DNA of 64,000 bases, from contig NC_087078.1 of assembly GCF_026151205.1 (NCBI RefSeq), positions 9,254,675 to 9,318,674 on the forward strand, read 5' to 3'. Both the position numbers and the translations under genes were made by a program. Below are positions 24,847 through 35,039 of the stretch, one piece after another. This stretch comes from Bolinopsis microptera (Eukaryota > Ctenophora > Tentaculata > Lobata > Bolinopsidae). The notes under the pieces are model-generated. The model was not told the origin of the DNA and did not search any database. It saw only the letters and a list, made by a program, of their open reading frames with translations. The stretch's first letter is position 1; every line of letters begins with the position of its first letter.

Positions 24847-25104
24847 AGAAGTCCTTCATCGGGCATATAAGGAACAGAGGAAGAGTTTTAGATCCTTGCT
24901 GCACTCAGTGTCAATGAATCTTTGCAGTAACTGAAGATCGTTAGCAGCAGCTTCCTGGGTGTTTTGACCTATTTCGTTGGGAAACCGGACAGTTGAATAA
25001 CCAAACTCAGCACATGTTCCAATTGTAAGGGGTTCACATCTTGCATCATCTTGAGCTCCAACAAAACCCAAGCACATACAGAGCAGGAAGGCGAGATACA
25101 ACAT
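24847..25104 (-). CDS. Truncated secreted frizzled-type cysteine-rich domain (FZ CRD)
   Basis: An 82-codon minus-strand frame opens with a clear signal peptide (MLYLAFLLCMCLGFVGA, cleavage likely after GA or GAQ). It continues with CEPLTIGTCAEFGY, a long helix region, TECSKDLKLFLCSLYA and then stops. This is the N-terminal half of a frizzled CRD, the Wnt-binding fold shared by Frizzled receptors and secreted frizzled-related proteins; FLCSLYAP-C is a family hallmark. Only the first four of the usual ten cysteines are present. The frame breaks exactly where PxC is expected. TTTTTCCTTAG just before the ATG could be a 5' UTR splice acceptor. It may be a broken retrocopy, a partial gene, or a short secreted CRD with further exons I cannot place. 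Confidence 0.65.
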
Positions 25105-25829
25105 TTTAGCTTTCTAAGGAAAAAGTTAATCAGTATTCAGAGGGTGAAATTGGATAAAACTTAATTTACATATTGTAGAGAATGTGACAATAGATATTTA
25201 TGTTCTACTTATTTCCTGGAACAGAATGATAAGATGTAATGTAATGTCCTGCCTGTGAAAATTTTATGGTCCAAATGCTTCTCCACCAAGACATGGTTGG
25301 TATACATATGGGACCAATCATCATTAGCTTTCATACAAGAGGTACCAGTGACTATTATAACTTCGAATGTAATTGTGAAAGCATGTATTGTAGTGGAAGA
25401 AAATTGTCATGATATGCTACAATACAATGTGAAAGGACACTTCACTGGAGCCAAACAGATCTATTGGTCTGTGGGCTAAATCCACTTTAACTGGGTGGGT
25501 AGGAAGATGTGATGCAGTGGTAACGTCCCAACCAGCTTACAAGTAAACAAAATGCATGAAATAATCTGCAGTCAAAAACAATTTCAATTTGAAGTCATTT
25601 ATAACAATCAAAATTAGGGTATTTAAACAGTTCAATGCAATATTTAAAGGAACTTTAAGAAGTGTAGATATAGTTTGAACGGGCAAAGGGGTGTGTGTGC
25701 TGTTACTCATACCAAACGGCAACTGAGTAAATATTGAATGTCCATAGACACTGGTCTAGATACGACAGAGTTGCGATTAAGATAGTGTTACACGGAATAG
25801 AACTAGCAGAGTGGGGCGTTTTTTGACGA
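25105..25829. other. No gene recognised
   Basis: This is the upstream flank of the CRD frame. A 74-codon plus-strand frame (25255-25479) looks protein-like but carries no motif I know. Confidence 0.35.
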
Positions 25830-26135
25830 TTTTTCAAGGTCCAAGATTTTCAAAATCGAATAAAAAATTGTATTAGACCTATTTCAAAATTCTGGCCCGA
25901 CATTTTCTTTTAAATGGTCCTTAGAAACATATCCTGAAAGTTTCAGGGTGATCGCTCAAAAAATGTTGGAGAAGTGCAGACCTTTGACTGGCGATAACTT
26001 TGGCTAGGAACAATATTTTTATATAAGACCAAAAGCAGCTAATACATATACTCCCCTCCCCTATCAGAAACAACTATAAAATCAATTTCGAGATAATTTT
26101 GATGGAGACCCGACCCCCTCTGGCCCCCTTAATAG
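25830..26135 (+). repeat. Dispersed repeat, inverted copy at 32278-32455
   Basis: It contains CAAGGTCCAAGATTTTCA, GGCTAGGAACAATATTTTT, ACTCCCCTCCCC and GGCCCCCTTAA in this order. The reverse complement of the same series lies at 32278-32455, immediately beyond the 3' LTR of the Gypsy element. This copy is longer, with extra sequence at 25860-25985. Confidence 0.8.
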
Positions 26136-26224
26136 AGTGACAGCCTACTATAAATCTAAAATTTTATTTAAATGAATCTTGTAATGGACCTAATTCGCTT
26201 AAGTTTTCTTCTACAATATTTAAC

Positions 26225-26545
26225 AAAACAATAAGTTTCAATGAAATATTAAGTATCATTTTACATTCCTTTAATCCTAAATAAAATAAGAGCTTAAACC
26301 ACGAATTGGTTATCTAGAAGTAAACTCGAGGAAATATTCTTTGGTGATTGTATTATTCATTAAACTTTATTTGGTTGTTAGTATTTTTATTATGGCAAGT
26401 GGTTGAAGTGAGACAGGGTCAGTTTAGTGAGACAGGGTCAGTTTCTCTATTGTCTTAGAAAAATGTCTACTTTACAGTAGGCAATGCTGAGTGGCAGGAA
26501 TGAGGGACCAAAAACGCTTGGGACTAACAATGGCCCATTAACAAA
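26225..26545 (+). repeat. Dispersed repeat, inverted copy inserted in the Gypsy element at 30008-30300
   Basis: It starts near TTACATTCCTTTAATC and ends near AATGGCCCATTAACAAACCACT. The reverse complement at 30008-30300 matches over most of its length. This copy has a tandem duplication of GTGAGACAGGGTCAGTTT near 26408-26443 that the other lacks. No coding capacity; a non-autonomous transposon is likely. Confidence 0.85.
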
Positions 26546-26611
26546 CCACTTCAGGCATGGCAATGATGTTATTTATGCTTACTTTGTCTGAAACTGATCC
26601 TACTGCACTTC

Positions 26612-26760
26612 CAGGGACAAAAGGATTTCGCGGCAAGTACGAAATCGCGAAATTTCCCATTCTCCGCGACAAATTTTATGTGTAGTTTAATGTATAGCCT
26701 GTTAAATTTCACGGTACCGCGAAATTTGGCCAAAATAATCGCGAAATCCTTTTGTCCCTG
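26612..26760 (+). mobile_element. hAT-like MITE, 149 bp
   Basis: The terminal inverted repeats begin CAGGGACAAAAGGATTTCGC and match over at least 20 bp at both ends. The 8-bp sequence TGCACTTC flanks the element exactly on both sides (26604-26611 and 26761-26768). An 8-bp target duplication and CAGGG-type ends are typical of the hAT superfamily. There is no internal ORF, so it depended on a transposase from elsewhere. Confidence 0.92.
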
Positions 26761-26956
26761 TGCACTTCTGATGTTCTATACAAATACCTTGGATAAAATA
26801 TTTTCATCTTTATTAGGTATAAAGAATCCATAACACAAAACACACAAACAAAATGTTTCTAATATCATGTATATAAATTACTATAAAACTTATAAATTTT
26901 ATAAAGCTAAATTTTTGTTCAACTGAGTATAATTTTGTTCTATGACAAGGCATGGG

Positions 26957-27090
26957 TGTTGTGATGTTATTATCTATATTAATTACATTGTACTGACTAT
27001 TGCCTATTCCCTATTTAGGTCCCTTAGAGTTGTATGTTAAAGCAGAGTATTACTTGTCTACTTGTTCTGGCTAAAAGCCCAACTACAACA
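26957..27090 (+). repeat. 5' LTR of Gypsy element
   Basis: 134 bp, TGTTGTGATG...CAACTACAACA, with the same sequence as the LTR at 32103-32236. Short LTRs of this size are known in Gypsy lineages. The promoter and poly(A) signals should lie inside, but I see no unambiguous TATA box. Confidence 0.95.
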
Positions 27091-27126
27091 TGGTGTCAGA
27101 AGTTTAGAACAACAGAAGTTTAGAAC

Positions 27127-29115
27127 ATGACGTCAGGAGTATATGCAATTCCACCGTTTAGAACAACCACGGATGAAATTGAGGATTGGATTGAGAAAAT
27201 GAAAAACTTCATTCTTGCCATGCACGGTAGTGCATGTGCGACCGATAGAAAGCTGGCTATTCTAAAAACGGTAATAGGAGACGAAGCATCTCTAGCTATT
27301 CGCAATTTTCAAGCTGGAGAGAAGGACACGTTTGAGCATTTAGTTACTAAACTCATTGCCTATTACAAACCAGCTTTGCAGACCTCAACGTACCGGCATG
27401 AATTCTACAATCAGTATCAAGAAGAGCAAGAACCAGTCGAGGACTTCATCAATCGATTACTTGACTTGGCAAGTAAATGTGGTTTCAGAATTCTGTGTAA
27501 GGCAGCAGAAGGTGCCAACTTAGCGGTGTATCATGATCTGACTAATGAGTTTGTACGTGATAGGCTCATGGTAGGACTCAGCAACGAAAGCACCAGAGCA
27601 AGACTCATGAGAGAGAAGGATATAACTTTGGAGGCAGCAGCAGAAATCGCAAGAACAGCGGAGGCAGCTAAGAAACAACTGCAACAGACTGCTAGAAACC
27701 AGAGTGTGCACGGAGTGCAGCAGTACAAAAGGGGATCTCAAACAAATTGGAAAGAGCGATTCAAAGATGACAAGAAGGACGCTTATGCGAATCGAGGAAG
27801 TGGTAGTGATCGAGTTGAAACTCAATGTAAATACTGTGGAGGCAAACATGAGAAGAGAAATTGCCCAGCATACGGTAAAACATGCCGTAAGTGTGGTAAG
27901 AAAAACCACTTTGAGAAAGTATGCAGAGCAAACAACATTAGTGAAATTGAGAGACAGCCTGAGACATACTATTATGAGACTGAGTCAGATACTCGGATGG
28001 ATAATCAACTAAACATTGGTGAGATTAGAGTTGAAATGAGTAGTCAAGAGAAATGTGAAATTGATGGGTTAACTAGAGAGTGTAATCTTAAAGTTGAAGC
28101 GTTAACTCATTGTGATTGGTACGAATGTCTTAAATTGAATGATAAAGTTTCTCACACTGTTAAAGTTGATAGTGGAGCTCAAGCTAATGTTATTGCTAAA
28201 TCAACTTTGAAATCTATATTACCTGATGTTAATTATTTTCCAACTAATGTGACACTTAGTGCCTATGGAGGGTATTCCCTTCCAGTGGTCGGTTCAGTTA
28301 AAATTAAGTGTAATTCAGTGAATGATTTGAGGAATTATAGCTTGTGTGAATTCATTGTAGTTGATGCGAATGTTAAGACAGTTTTAGGATTGAATTCTTC
28401 GATAACTATGAAATTCATTAAAGTACCGTCAGAAAAACTAATCAGCACATTTCAGAAAGTTGAGACGAGAAACGAAAAGACAGGTCCAAGTGTTAATAGT
28501 CAGGCTAACTCAACTATTCCATCAGGAGGAAAGACGAAAGAAGATTTAACCAAATTAGTTTCAGAGTTCGAGGATGTATTTGACAACACTGTAGTAGGTT
28601 GCATTAAGAATTACGAATATGAAATAAAGCTAAGCGCTGACAGTGTCCCTAAGGTTTCTAAAACCAGACCAACCCCGTTCTCAAAGAAGGATAAGATTGA
28701 GAAGGAGTTAGACAGAATGGTCAAATTGGACGTGATAGAACCAGTAGAAGAGCAGACTGACTGGGTTAATACGTACGTAGCAGTCGAGAAAGAGGATAAG
28801 ACCAGGATTTGTCTTGATCCTAATGCGCTCAATAAGTATGTCCAAAGGGAACACATGCACCTACCTACAGTTGATGATATTTACAGTGAGATAAGGAATG
28901 GTAAGTTCTACAGCAAGATTGATTTAAAGGATGGCTACTGGCAAATTCCGTTGACCAGATCCAGTTTTTTACTTACCACGTTCCAAACTCATATTGGCAG
29001 ATTTAAATTTAAGAGATTACCTTTTGGATTTAACTCAGCTAAGTTTTCCAAAAACGGGTATCCCAGGTATTTGGAGGTATTAAAGGTGTCAAGGTTATGT
29101 ATGATGATGTTTTAA
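27127..29115 (+). pseudogene. Gypsy gag-protease-RT frame (first part)
   Basis: A 662-codon frame. Residues 1-225 are a gag-like helical region. About 233-267 hold two zinc knuckles of C-x2-C-x4-H-x4-C type (CKYCGGKHEKRNC and CRKCGKKNHFEKVC). About 347-351 is the aspartic protease site DSGAQ. From about 500 comes the RT, with KIDLKDGYWQIPL (near 600) and the RLPFGFNSA segment. The frame then shifts at about 29045; the correct continuation is in another frame that overlaps the last 70 bp. The tail after about residue 640 is therefore out of frame. The ATG 36 bp after the LTR is the likely start. Confidence 0.93.
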
Positions 29116-29960
29116 TTTTCGGCTCGACTGAGGAAGAACACAACGAGAGGTTGAGGACAGCCCTCGTACGAGCTCGAAAAAATGGATTAAAGTTGAACAA
29201 AAACAAGTGTAAGTTTTTGTTATCTGAGGTGACGTATGTAGGTCACGTGATAAGCTCACAAGGGATTAAAGTAGATCCGAACAAGGTAGCTGATATATTA
29301 AACATGCCAAATCCAGTTGACAAGAAATGTGTACAGCGGCTGCTGGGTACATTGAATTTTTTCTCTAGGTATATACCCAATATGAGCACGATTACACACC
29401 CACTCAGAGAGCTACTTGGTAAGAATGTACCATTCAATTGGTCTACTACCCATGATAACGCTATTACTCAGATTAAACAGATACTCACTAGTGCTCCAGT
29501 TCTTGGATATTATGACGTAACACAGGCAGTTACACTCGAGACAGACGCGAGTTCACACGGTTTAGGTGCAGTAATCCTGCAAGATAACAAGCCGATTGCC
29601 TATGCATCAAGGAGTTTAACTCCAGCTCAGTTGAACTATGCTCAAATAGAGAAAGAGCTACTTGCGATAGTTTTTGGTTGTGAGAGATTTCGCCAAATCC
29701 TATACGGTAAGGAGGTGCAGGCTCATACGGACCATAAACCTCTCATTAATGTAATGAACAAGCCTTTATTAGAAAATCCAAGAAGGATACAGAGATTGCT
29801 ATTGAGATTGCAATGCTATAACCTAAAACTCCAGTATGTTCCAGGGAAAGATCTGCATGTTCCTGACATGCTTAGCAGAGCATGTTCAGTTACCAGTAAA
29901 CCAAGTGTAAGTGAAAAATTGTTAAGATTACCAAATACATATGGTAATTCAAAATCTTAA
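29050..29960 (+). pseudogene. Gypsy RT (from YDD) and RNase H (second part)
   Basis: This frame resumes the polyprotein after the break. It carries the RT catalytic box MYDDVLIFGS near 29097, the GHVIS connection motif, and then an RNase H domain starting around LETDASSHGLGAV (29540) with YAQIEKELLAIVFGCERF and the HTDHKPL motif. It ends at 29960, near the inserted repeat. There is no start codon function here; it would have been part of one gag-pol or pol translation. Confidence 0.93.
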
Positions 29961-30007
29961 ATGTTCTGATAATATGCATTTAAAGTTAAAGAATGAAACT
30001 GTTAGTG

Positions 30008-30300
30008 GTTTGTAAATGGGCCATTGTTAGCCCCAAGCGTTTTGGTCCCTCATTCCTGCCACTCAGCATTGCCTACTGTAAAGTAGAAATTTTTCTAAGA
30101 TAATAGAGAAACTGACCTTGTCTCACTAAATTCAACCACTTACCATAATTTAAATACTAACAACCAAATAAAGTTTTTTAAATAATTATATACAATCACC
30201 AAAAATATTTCCTCAAGTTTACTTCTAGCTAACTAATTCGTGGTTTAAGCTCTTATTTTATTTATGATTAAAGGAATGTAAAATAAAACTTTTCGTTTCA
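30008..30300 (-). mobile_element. Short repeat inserted inside the Gypsy pol region
   Basis: This is the reverse complement of the repeat at 26225-26545. It separates RNase H from integrase. At its right end AAAACTTTTCGTTTCATTG is present twice in tandem (about 30286-30323). Its insertion must postdate the assembly of this pol gene, although the flanking LTRs still look identical. Confidence 0.8.
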
Positions 30301-31626
30301 TTGAAAACTTTTCGTTTCATTGATTTAGAGCTAGCGCAAGTTATCAATTATATCAAAGACGGATGGCCAAACTATATTACTGATTGCCCTGATTACGTTA
30401 AGCTGTATTGGCCACACCGCGCAGATCTTTGTTTGTATGATGGCTATGTATTGTATCATGACAGGATCGTGATTCCTAAAGCGTTGCGTGCTGAAATTCT
30501 AGCCCGTATTCACACTGGTCATCAAGGCCGTGAACGGTGCAAGAGGTTAGCTCGTAGTGCTGTATTCTGGCCTCGTATAAACAGAGACATAGATGATATA
30601 GTGGACAAGTGTGCTGAGTGTTTGCAACAACGGAATAGCCCACCGCGCGACTTGTTGAAACCTCACACAGTACCCGATAGAGCTTGGCAAAAAGTAGGGA
30701 TTGATATATTTTCGTTTGCGGGGAAACGATTTCAGATTATAGTAGATTATTTCTCGAAATGGGTCGAGACTGAACAGATCCCTATTAATGCTAGTACTTA
30801 TCATGTTTTAGAACATTTACATGAAACTTTCACGAGATTTGGATTTCCTGAGAAGATAATGAGTGATGGTGATCCGTTATACACCAGTTCTAAGTTTAAA
30901 CAGTACTGTATGAGATATGAGATAGACCATGATTATAGTTCAGCTAGATATGCACAAAGTAATGGTCAAGTTGAGAAAAGTTTGCAGCACGTCAAGAATA
31001 TTCTAGCTAAATGTGTACAGGATGGTACCGACTATAAGTTAGCTTTATTGATTTACAGGACCACACCATTAGATTGTGTGAAGAGTCCTGCTGGTATGTT
31101 ATGTAATAGGAAATTGCGCACTAATATGCCTTGTATTAACTTGCAAACTGACAGTGATATAAAGAATAAGAAGAGGTTAGAACTCCGACAGTCAAAGTCA
31201 GAGAGTTGTTACAATAGACATGTACGTAAAGATGTTAGACAATGTTTTAATCCAGGAGATTTAGTGAAATATAAGAATTCTACTGACAAGCGAGACTGGC
31301 TTCCAGGCCAAGTTGTGCGTGTTCGAAACCCAGACCGTTCGTATGTCATTCAAAATTCGTGCAGTAATTTGATCAACCGGAATAGAAGATTGATGTTAAG
31401 AGATAAGTCTAGTAAAGACCTGCAGTATAATATACAGCTTCCGGAAAATCATGTTACCACACCCAGTACGAACACTGTACCTGCACAGGTACAGAACCCG
31501 GCGTTTGTCCCCTGTCCCCGGACAGAGTCCGACCCCCAGGCACCTCCCGCCGCAGTGCCTCCCCTTCGCCGCTCAGAACGAACACACAGGAAAACTAAGT
31601 TTTACGGTGATCCTGTCAATCATTAG
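30301..31626 (+). pseudogene. Gypsy integrase, 441-codon frame
   Basis: The integrase has the HHCC zinc-binding region (HTGHQG..., then CAECLQQ) at about residues 71-110. The DDE core has D at about 134 (GIDIF), D at about 188 (SDGDPL) and E at about 224 (GQVEKS); I count 35 residues between the last two, as in retroviral-type integrases. A GPY/F-like module follows (PGDLVKYKN ... WLPGQVVRV). The last 60 residues are proline-rich. The first residues come from the inserted repeat, so this piece was once continuous with RNase H; alone it lacks its normal start. Confidence 0.93.
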
Positions 31627-32102
31627 AATTCAGTAACAAGATGCGTAATTTAATTGTGTAATTGTAATACAGAGAACCAGATTTATTATTTGAGTACACC
31701 ATGTGTGTAACTGTTTGAAATTAAGAGTTTTATAAATGAATGTTTTATCAGGGATTCAAAATGTAAAACGGTTTGAGGGCTCGTTATCTTATATTTAGGG
31801 CTCATTATCTTGTGTGAATTGAGGTTTTAATTTGAAAAATTAAAAGTTTATTTGAGATAGTGAGAGAATTGAACTTTTTAATCGTTATCTGACTTAATGT
31901 TGCCTTATCTATTTCCGCCTTTATTATTTATTCGAGAAGATCTCTCCCGCCGTTTTTTATGATTTGATAATCGATGGAAGGCGCTAATGTTTTAATTTTA
32001 ATTTGTAGCGCGCACACAACAACATTACATGTGCGTGTAGAATTTAGCGGGCAGTTTCAATTTTGAGAAGAAAGAAGAGAGTAATGAACTTAATGGGGAA
32101 GT

Positions 32103-32236
32103 TGTTGTGATGTTATTATCTATATTAATTACATTGTACTGACTATTGCCTATTCCCTATTTAGGTCCCTTAGAGTTGTATGTTAAAGCAGAGTATTACT
32201 TGTCTACTTGTTCTGGCTAAAAGCCCAACTACAACA
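32103..32236 (+). repeat. 3' LTR of Gypsy element
   Basis: Appears identical to the 5' LTR and is followed by the target duplication ATGGG. An AG-rich stretch (GAAGAAAGAAGAGAG) about 30 bp upstream and GGGGAAG directly before it are polypurine-tract candidates. Confidence 0.95.
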
Positions 32237-32277
32237 ATGGGGCTGCTGCAAGTTATATTTTGTTAAGATACTACAGC

Positions 32278-32455
32278 TTTTGCAAGCTTAAGGGGGCCGG
32301 GAGGGTCTTCATCAAAATTCTCTCAAAATTGACTTTGTAGTTGTTTTTGGTGGAGGGGAGTGATATCTATCAGCTGTTTTTGGTTCCATGGAAAAATATT
32401 GTTCCTAGCCGAAATTATTGCCGGTGAAAATCTTGGACCTGAAAAAATCCCCCTT
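32278..32455 (-). repeat. Inverted copy of the 25830-26135 repeat
   Basis: It contains, in reverse complement, the same series GGCCCCCTTAAG, ACTCCCCTCCACC, GGCTAGGAACAATATTTTT and CAGGTCCAAGATTTTCA. It begins about 40 bp after the LTR. Confidence 0.8.
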
Positions 32456-32940
32456 AATTAAGTAATCTATGCTTATCTTTGTTGGATCGAGAGTTTGAGA
32501 ATTCAAGTAAAAGGTAACAGCTCTTGCCAAGCCAGCGTAGATGTGAAGTTTATTGGTAAGCATGTAGCAATGTACTGAACTTAGGACTTCATCAGCTTTT
32601 TTGTATGCTAGGTTTTTATTTTTTGCAGCGACGAAGATATTTGTGTCATCAGCAAAATAAAAGAACAAATTTAGAGTTCTTTTCAGAGTTTGTTAGGTCG
32701 ATTTTGGAAATTAAGAACAGAAAGGGCCCTAGGTAGCACACTTGTGGCACTCCAAAGAGCGCAGGTAGATCGAGTATTAGATGTTTTATTGAGCACACCG
32801 ACATATTGTTTGCGGTTGGAAAGATAACTTTCCAGGAGTTTGTGTGCCCGTCCTCTGATCCCGTATGTTTAAAGTATTGAGTGATATATCGTGTCAAAAT
32901 TTTTTACTTTAAAGGTCTATGAAGATTCCTAAAACATGAC
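32456..32940 (-). pseudogene. LINE reverse transcriptase scrap, minus strand
   Basis: Two overlapping minus-strand frames read as a jockey-type RT palm. Near 32840-32700 there is a NRKQYV-type segment, a GVPQ turn (seen as ALFGVPQVCYLGPFLFL) and INDL-like residues. Near 32660-32600 comes FADDTNIFVAAKN, the catalytic box. The stretch continues to about 32460. Frame changes between the pieces show decay. It is too short to classify further. Confidence 0.75.
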
Positions 32941-32973
32941 TACCGGCTTTGAGCGATTGCTGAATGTGATGAC

Positions 32974-33081
32974 CTTGTCATACGTTGTATGACCCGCCGC
33001 GCACGAGTGCGCGGCTCCCCCTGTATCGTCGAAACTCTACAGTATAGTGAAGCGACCGTGGGGGTCACCACGTGATACAAT
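32974..33081 (+). mobile_element. Short foldback repeat, copy 1
   Basis: It runs from TTGTCATACGTTGTATGACC to a CACGTGATACAA end, with a GC-rich hairpin CGCGCACGAGTGCGCG inside. A second copy lies at 33867-33972. The two ends are imperfectly inverted. Non-autonomous. Confidence 0.75.
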
Positions 33082-33424
33082 GATGACCTGAGTAGTTGAG
33101 TGCATGTGATGTTGAGTGACATTTTAGGAACAAACTGGCTAATGTGCAGTATTCCCTGACTCGAGAGAAACCATAAAGCCAGCCATATTGAAATGTACAA
33201 ATTAGTTTCCTTTAATCTTTAAATAATAATTGATGAAATATCAGTTTCAAGTTTAAAAATATAAATCTTGAATATGTTAACAAATTTACACTTAAACTGT
33301 AAACCATTTCATTGATTCACGATGTCAATCCTTCGCATCTCGCCGATCTGCATACGTGTGGTTGCGAGAAGAATTATTTGATGCGCGGCGCGACCCAGTA
33401 GTGCATCGCGCTACAAACCATTTC

Positions 33425-33505
33425 ATTACTGGGCCGCGCTCAGCCTGTCATTCCGCCAAATCTTTATTATGTTAATGAACATAATAGCCTGGGGTCCTCA
33501 GGTAA
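33425..33505 (+). repeat. Copy of the CAGCCTGTCATTCCGCC dispersed repeat
   Basis: It closely matches 5963-6037 from CTGGGCCGCGCTCAGCCTG to AATAGCCTGGGGTCCTCAGG, with a small deletion in the ATTCTTTATG part. Confidence 0.85.
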
Positions 33506-33866
33506 ACCATTTCAATACAATAAATTATTCGTTTTTTCATATTATATAATATTGGTAGCAGTGGACAATTTCCGTTACCTCTGTATTGTGCTCTGCCAAT
33601 TGCAACACTTCACACTTGAATTACTTTATTATATTATAATCATCATTTTCATATACTTACTTACTATACTTTTTTTTTAATTATTAGTTTAACACCTTCA
33701 TAAATAAAATTGTCAATTACAAATTATTTCATAAAAGCTTCCTGTTCAGGAAGCTTGAAAAAGCGCCGCGCACAGGGATTGGCGAGCCAAGTGCAGTATT
33801 AGTTTTTACTATACAGCAAATTCATCTTTGGCCTTTGTAGGTGTATACTTTATAACCTACCAAAAC

Positions 33867-33972
33867 GTTGTCATACGTTGTATGACCCGCCGCGCACGAA
33901 GTGCGCGGCTCCCCTGTATCGTCCTAGTGAAAACCTAGTGAAACGACAGTGGGTGTCACAACGTGATACAAC
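33867..33972 (+). mobile_element. Short foldback repeat, copy 2
   Basis: Same organisation as 32974-33081, with a CCTAGTGAAAA internal duplication and a few substitutions. Confidence 0.75.
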
Positions 33973-34129
33973 CAAAACGCGCGCCGAGTTGAACTTAAAT
34001 GTTTTACGAGTATCACTCGTTAAGTTTGGTGTTCACGCTTGAGTTTAAGGGGTGATACTTTTAAAATAATTGTTCCAAATTAATATTAGTATAGACCGTA
34101 CGTCAAACACAAAAGAATTATTGTGCAAA

Positions 34130-34255
34130 GCTTGCTCTATCCAGAGCCCTTGCGCTTGCAGTAGCGCGCGCCCGCCTCACGGCGGTAAAACTTGTGAAAC
34201 TTGTAAAACTTGTGAAACAAGCGCGCCCGCAGTGGCGCGAAAGCACATGGTTAGG
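34130..34255 (-). repeat. Inverted copy of the 13440-13545 repeat
   Basis: The reverse complement shows CTTTCGCGCC, CTTGTTTCACAAGT, GAGGCGGGCGCGCGCTACTG and GGGCTCTGGATAGAGCA. The direct motif AAACTTGTGAAACTTGTAAA has expanded here. Confidence 0.75.
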
Positions 34256-34269
34256 TGAAGTGCAAAGCT

Positions 34270-34435
34270 AAAGAAACTGCTGCTAACTTTAACTGTTGCT
34301 AACTGCTGCTAACTGCTGCTAACATTTAACTGCTCCTCACTGCTACTATGGACGCGCGCGTAGTTAGGAGCAGTGAGCAGCAGTTATGAGTTAGCAGCAG
34401 TTAGCAGCAGTTAGCAATAGTCAGCAGCAGTCAGC
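34270..34435. repeat. Imperfect inverted repeat built of CTGCTGCTAA units
   Basis: The left arm (about 34275-34350) holds repeated AACTGCTGCTAACTG and a CTCCTCACTGCT piece. The right arm (about 34365-34432) holds the complement AGCAGTGAGCAGCAG and repeated TTAGCAGCAG. The arms meet at GGACGCGCGCG. It would form a long hairpin with slip-able arms. Confidence 0.85.
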
Positions 34436-34439
34436 CGCT

Positions 34440-34890
34440 CCTACTAAATCGCTCGCCCAAATTTTAAGAAAATTCTTTTGAGAAGGTCCTTTGGGCATGA
34501 AAGTGATCGGTGTATTTTTGGACGCTGATTCCAAATCACCCCCCATGACGTAGGGTTTAAATGCTTCCCTGGAGAGTTATGGGCAACAAACCGTTTTGGT
34601 CACGTGACAGGCTAGTAAAATACGACTTCGATTGTTTCATGTTTAGGGCCCGGGTTAGGGTTAGGGTTGTGGAAGGGTTATGGTTAGCTTCGGGGTTATG
34701 GTTAGGGTTAGGGTTGGGATTAGGGTTTATGTTTGTAGCTAGCGCTATGCGTTACTGTGCCGCGCCGAACTGAGATGAATTGACATCGTCAATTAAGGTT
34801 CATGTAAAACCGTTTTTTCGGCTGCAAAACCATAAAAACCAAAAACAAAGTTACGTGATAATTTTTGGGCGAGCGGATTAGTAAGACTAA
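34440..34890. mobile_element. Non-autonomous TIR element carrying telomere-like DNA
   Basis: The left end reads CTACTAAATCGCTCGCCCAAA. The right end, reversed, reads CTTACTAATCCGCTCGCCCAAA. It shares its left 90 bp with 13855-13965. No ORF with known motifs. The interior at about 34645-34730 contains degenerate GGGTTA/TTAGGG arrays. Confidence 0.65.
34645..34730 (+). repeat. Degenerate telomere-like (TTAGGG)n-type stretch
   Basis: GGGTTAGGGTTAGGGTTGTGG is followed by interrupted GGGTTATGGTTAG and GGTTAGGGTTAGGGTTGGG units. It sits in the middle of a TIR element, so it is interstitial and not a chromosome end. Confidence 0.75.
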
Positions 34891-35039
34891 GAGCCAACAT
34901 TTTTGGTAATTGTAAGTCTTGAGGGTCAACGGTAACACTAGCAGTAACACCGAATTTGCACCACTACAAAGCAAATAATATTGCTTTTAAAGGATCACCT
35001 CCGGCCCTTAATCATCCACTGTCATGTTGCAGGATTTAA

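Larger units (their letters stand above)
26957..32236 (+). mobile_element. Gypsy-type LTR retrotransposon, 5.3 kb, with identical LTRs
   Basis: The LTRs at 26957-27090 and 32103-32236 are both 134 bp, start TGTTG, end CAACA and appear identical. The flanking 5-bp target duplication is ATGGG (26952-26956 and 32237-32241). Directly after the 5' LTR, TGGTGTCAGAAG (27091-27102) is a tRNA primer-binding site candidate. The coding order gag, protease, RT, RNase H, integrase is that of the Gypsy/Ty3 group. The copy is defective: a frameshift lies in the RT and a 0.3-kb repeat is inserted between RNase H and integrase. Identical LTRs imply recent insertion or recent homogenisation. Confidence 0.96.

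Noticed and set aside
27520-27909. Minus-strand 129-aa frame in the Gypsy gag region
   Set aside because: Antisense shadow of the gag and zinc-knuckle coding sequence.
34645-34730. Chromosome end
   Set aside because: The telomere-like units are few and degenerate, lie inside a TIR element, and are followed by 29 kb of ordinary sequence.
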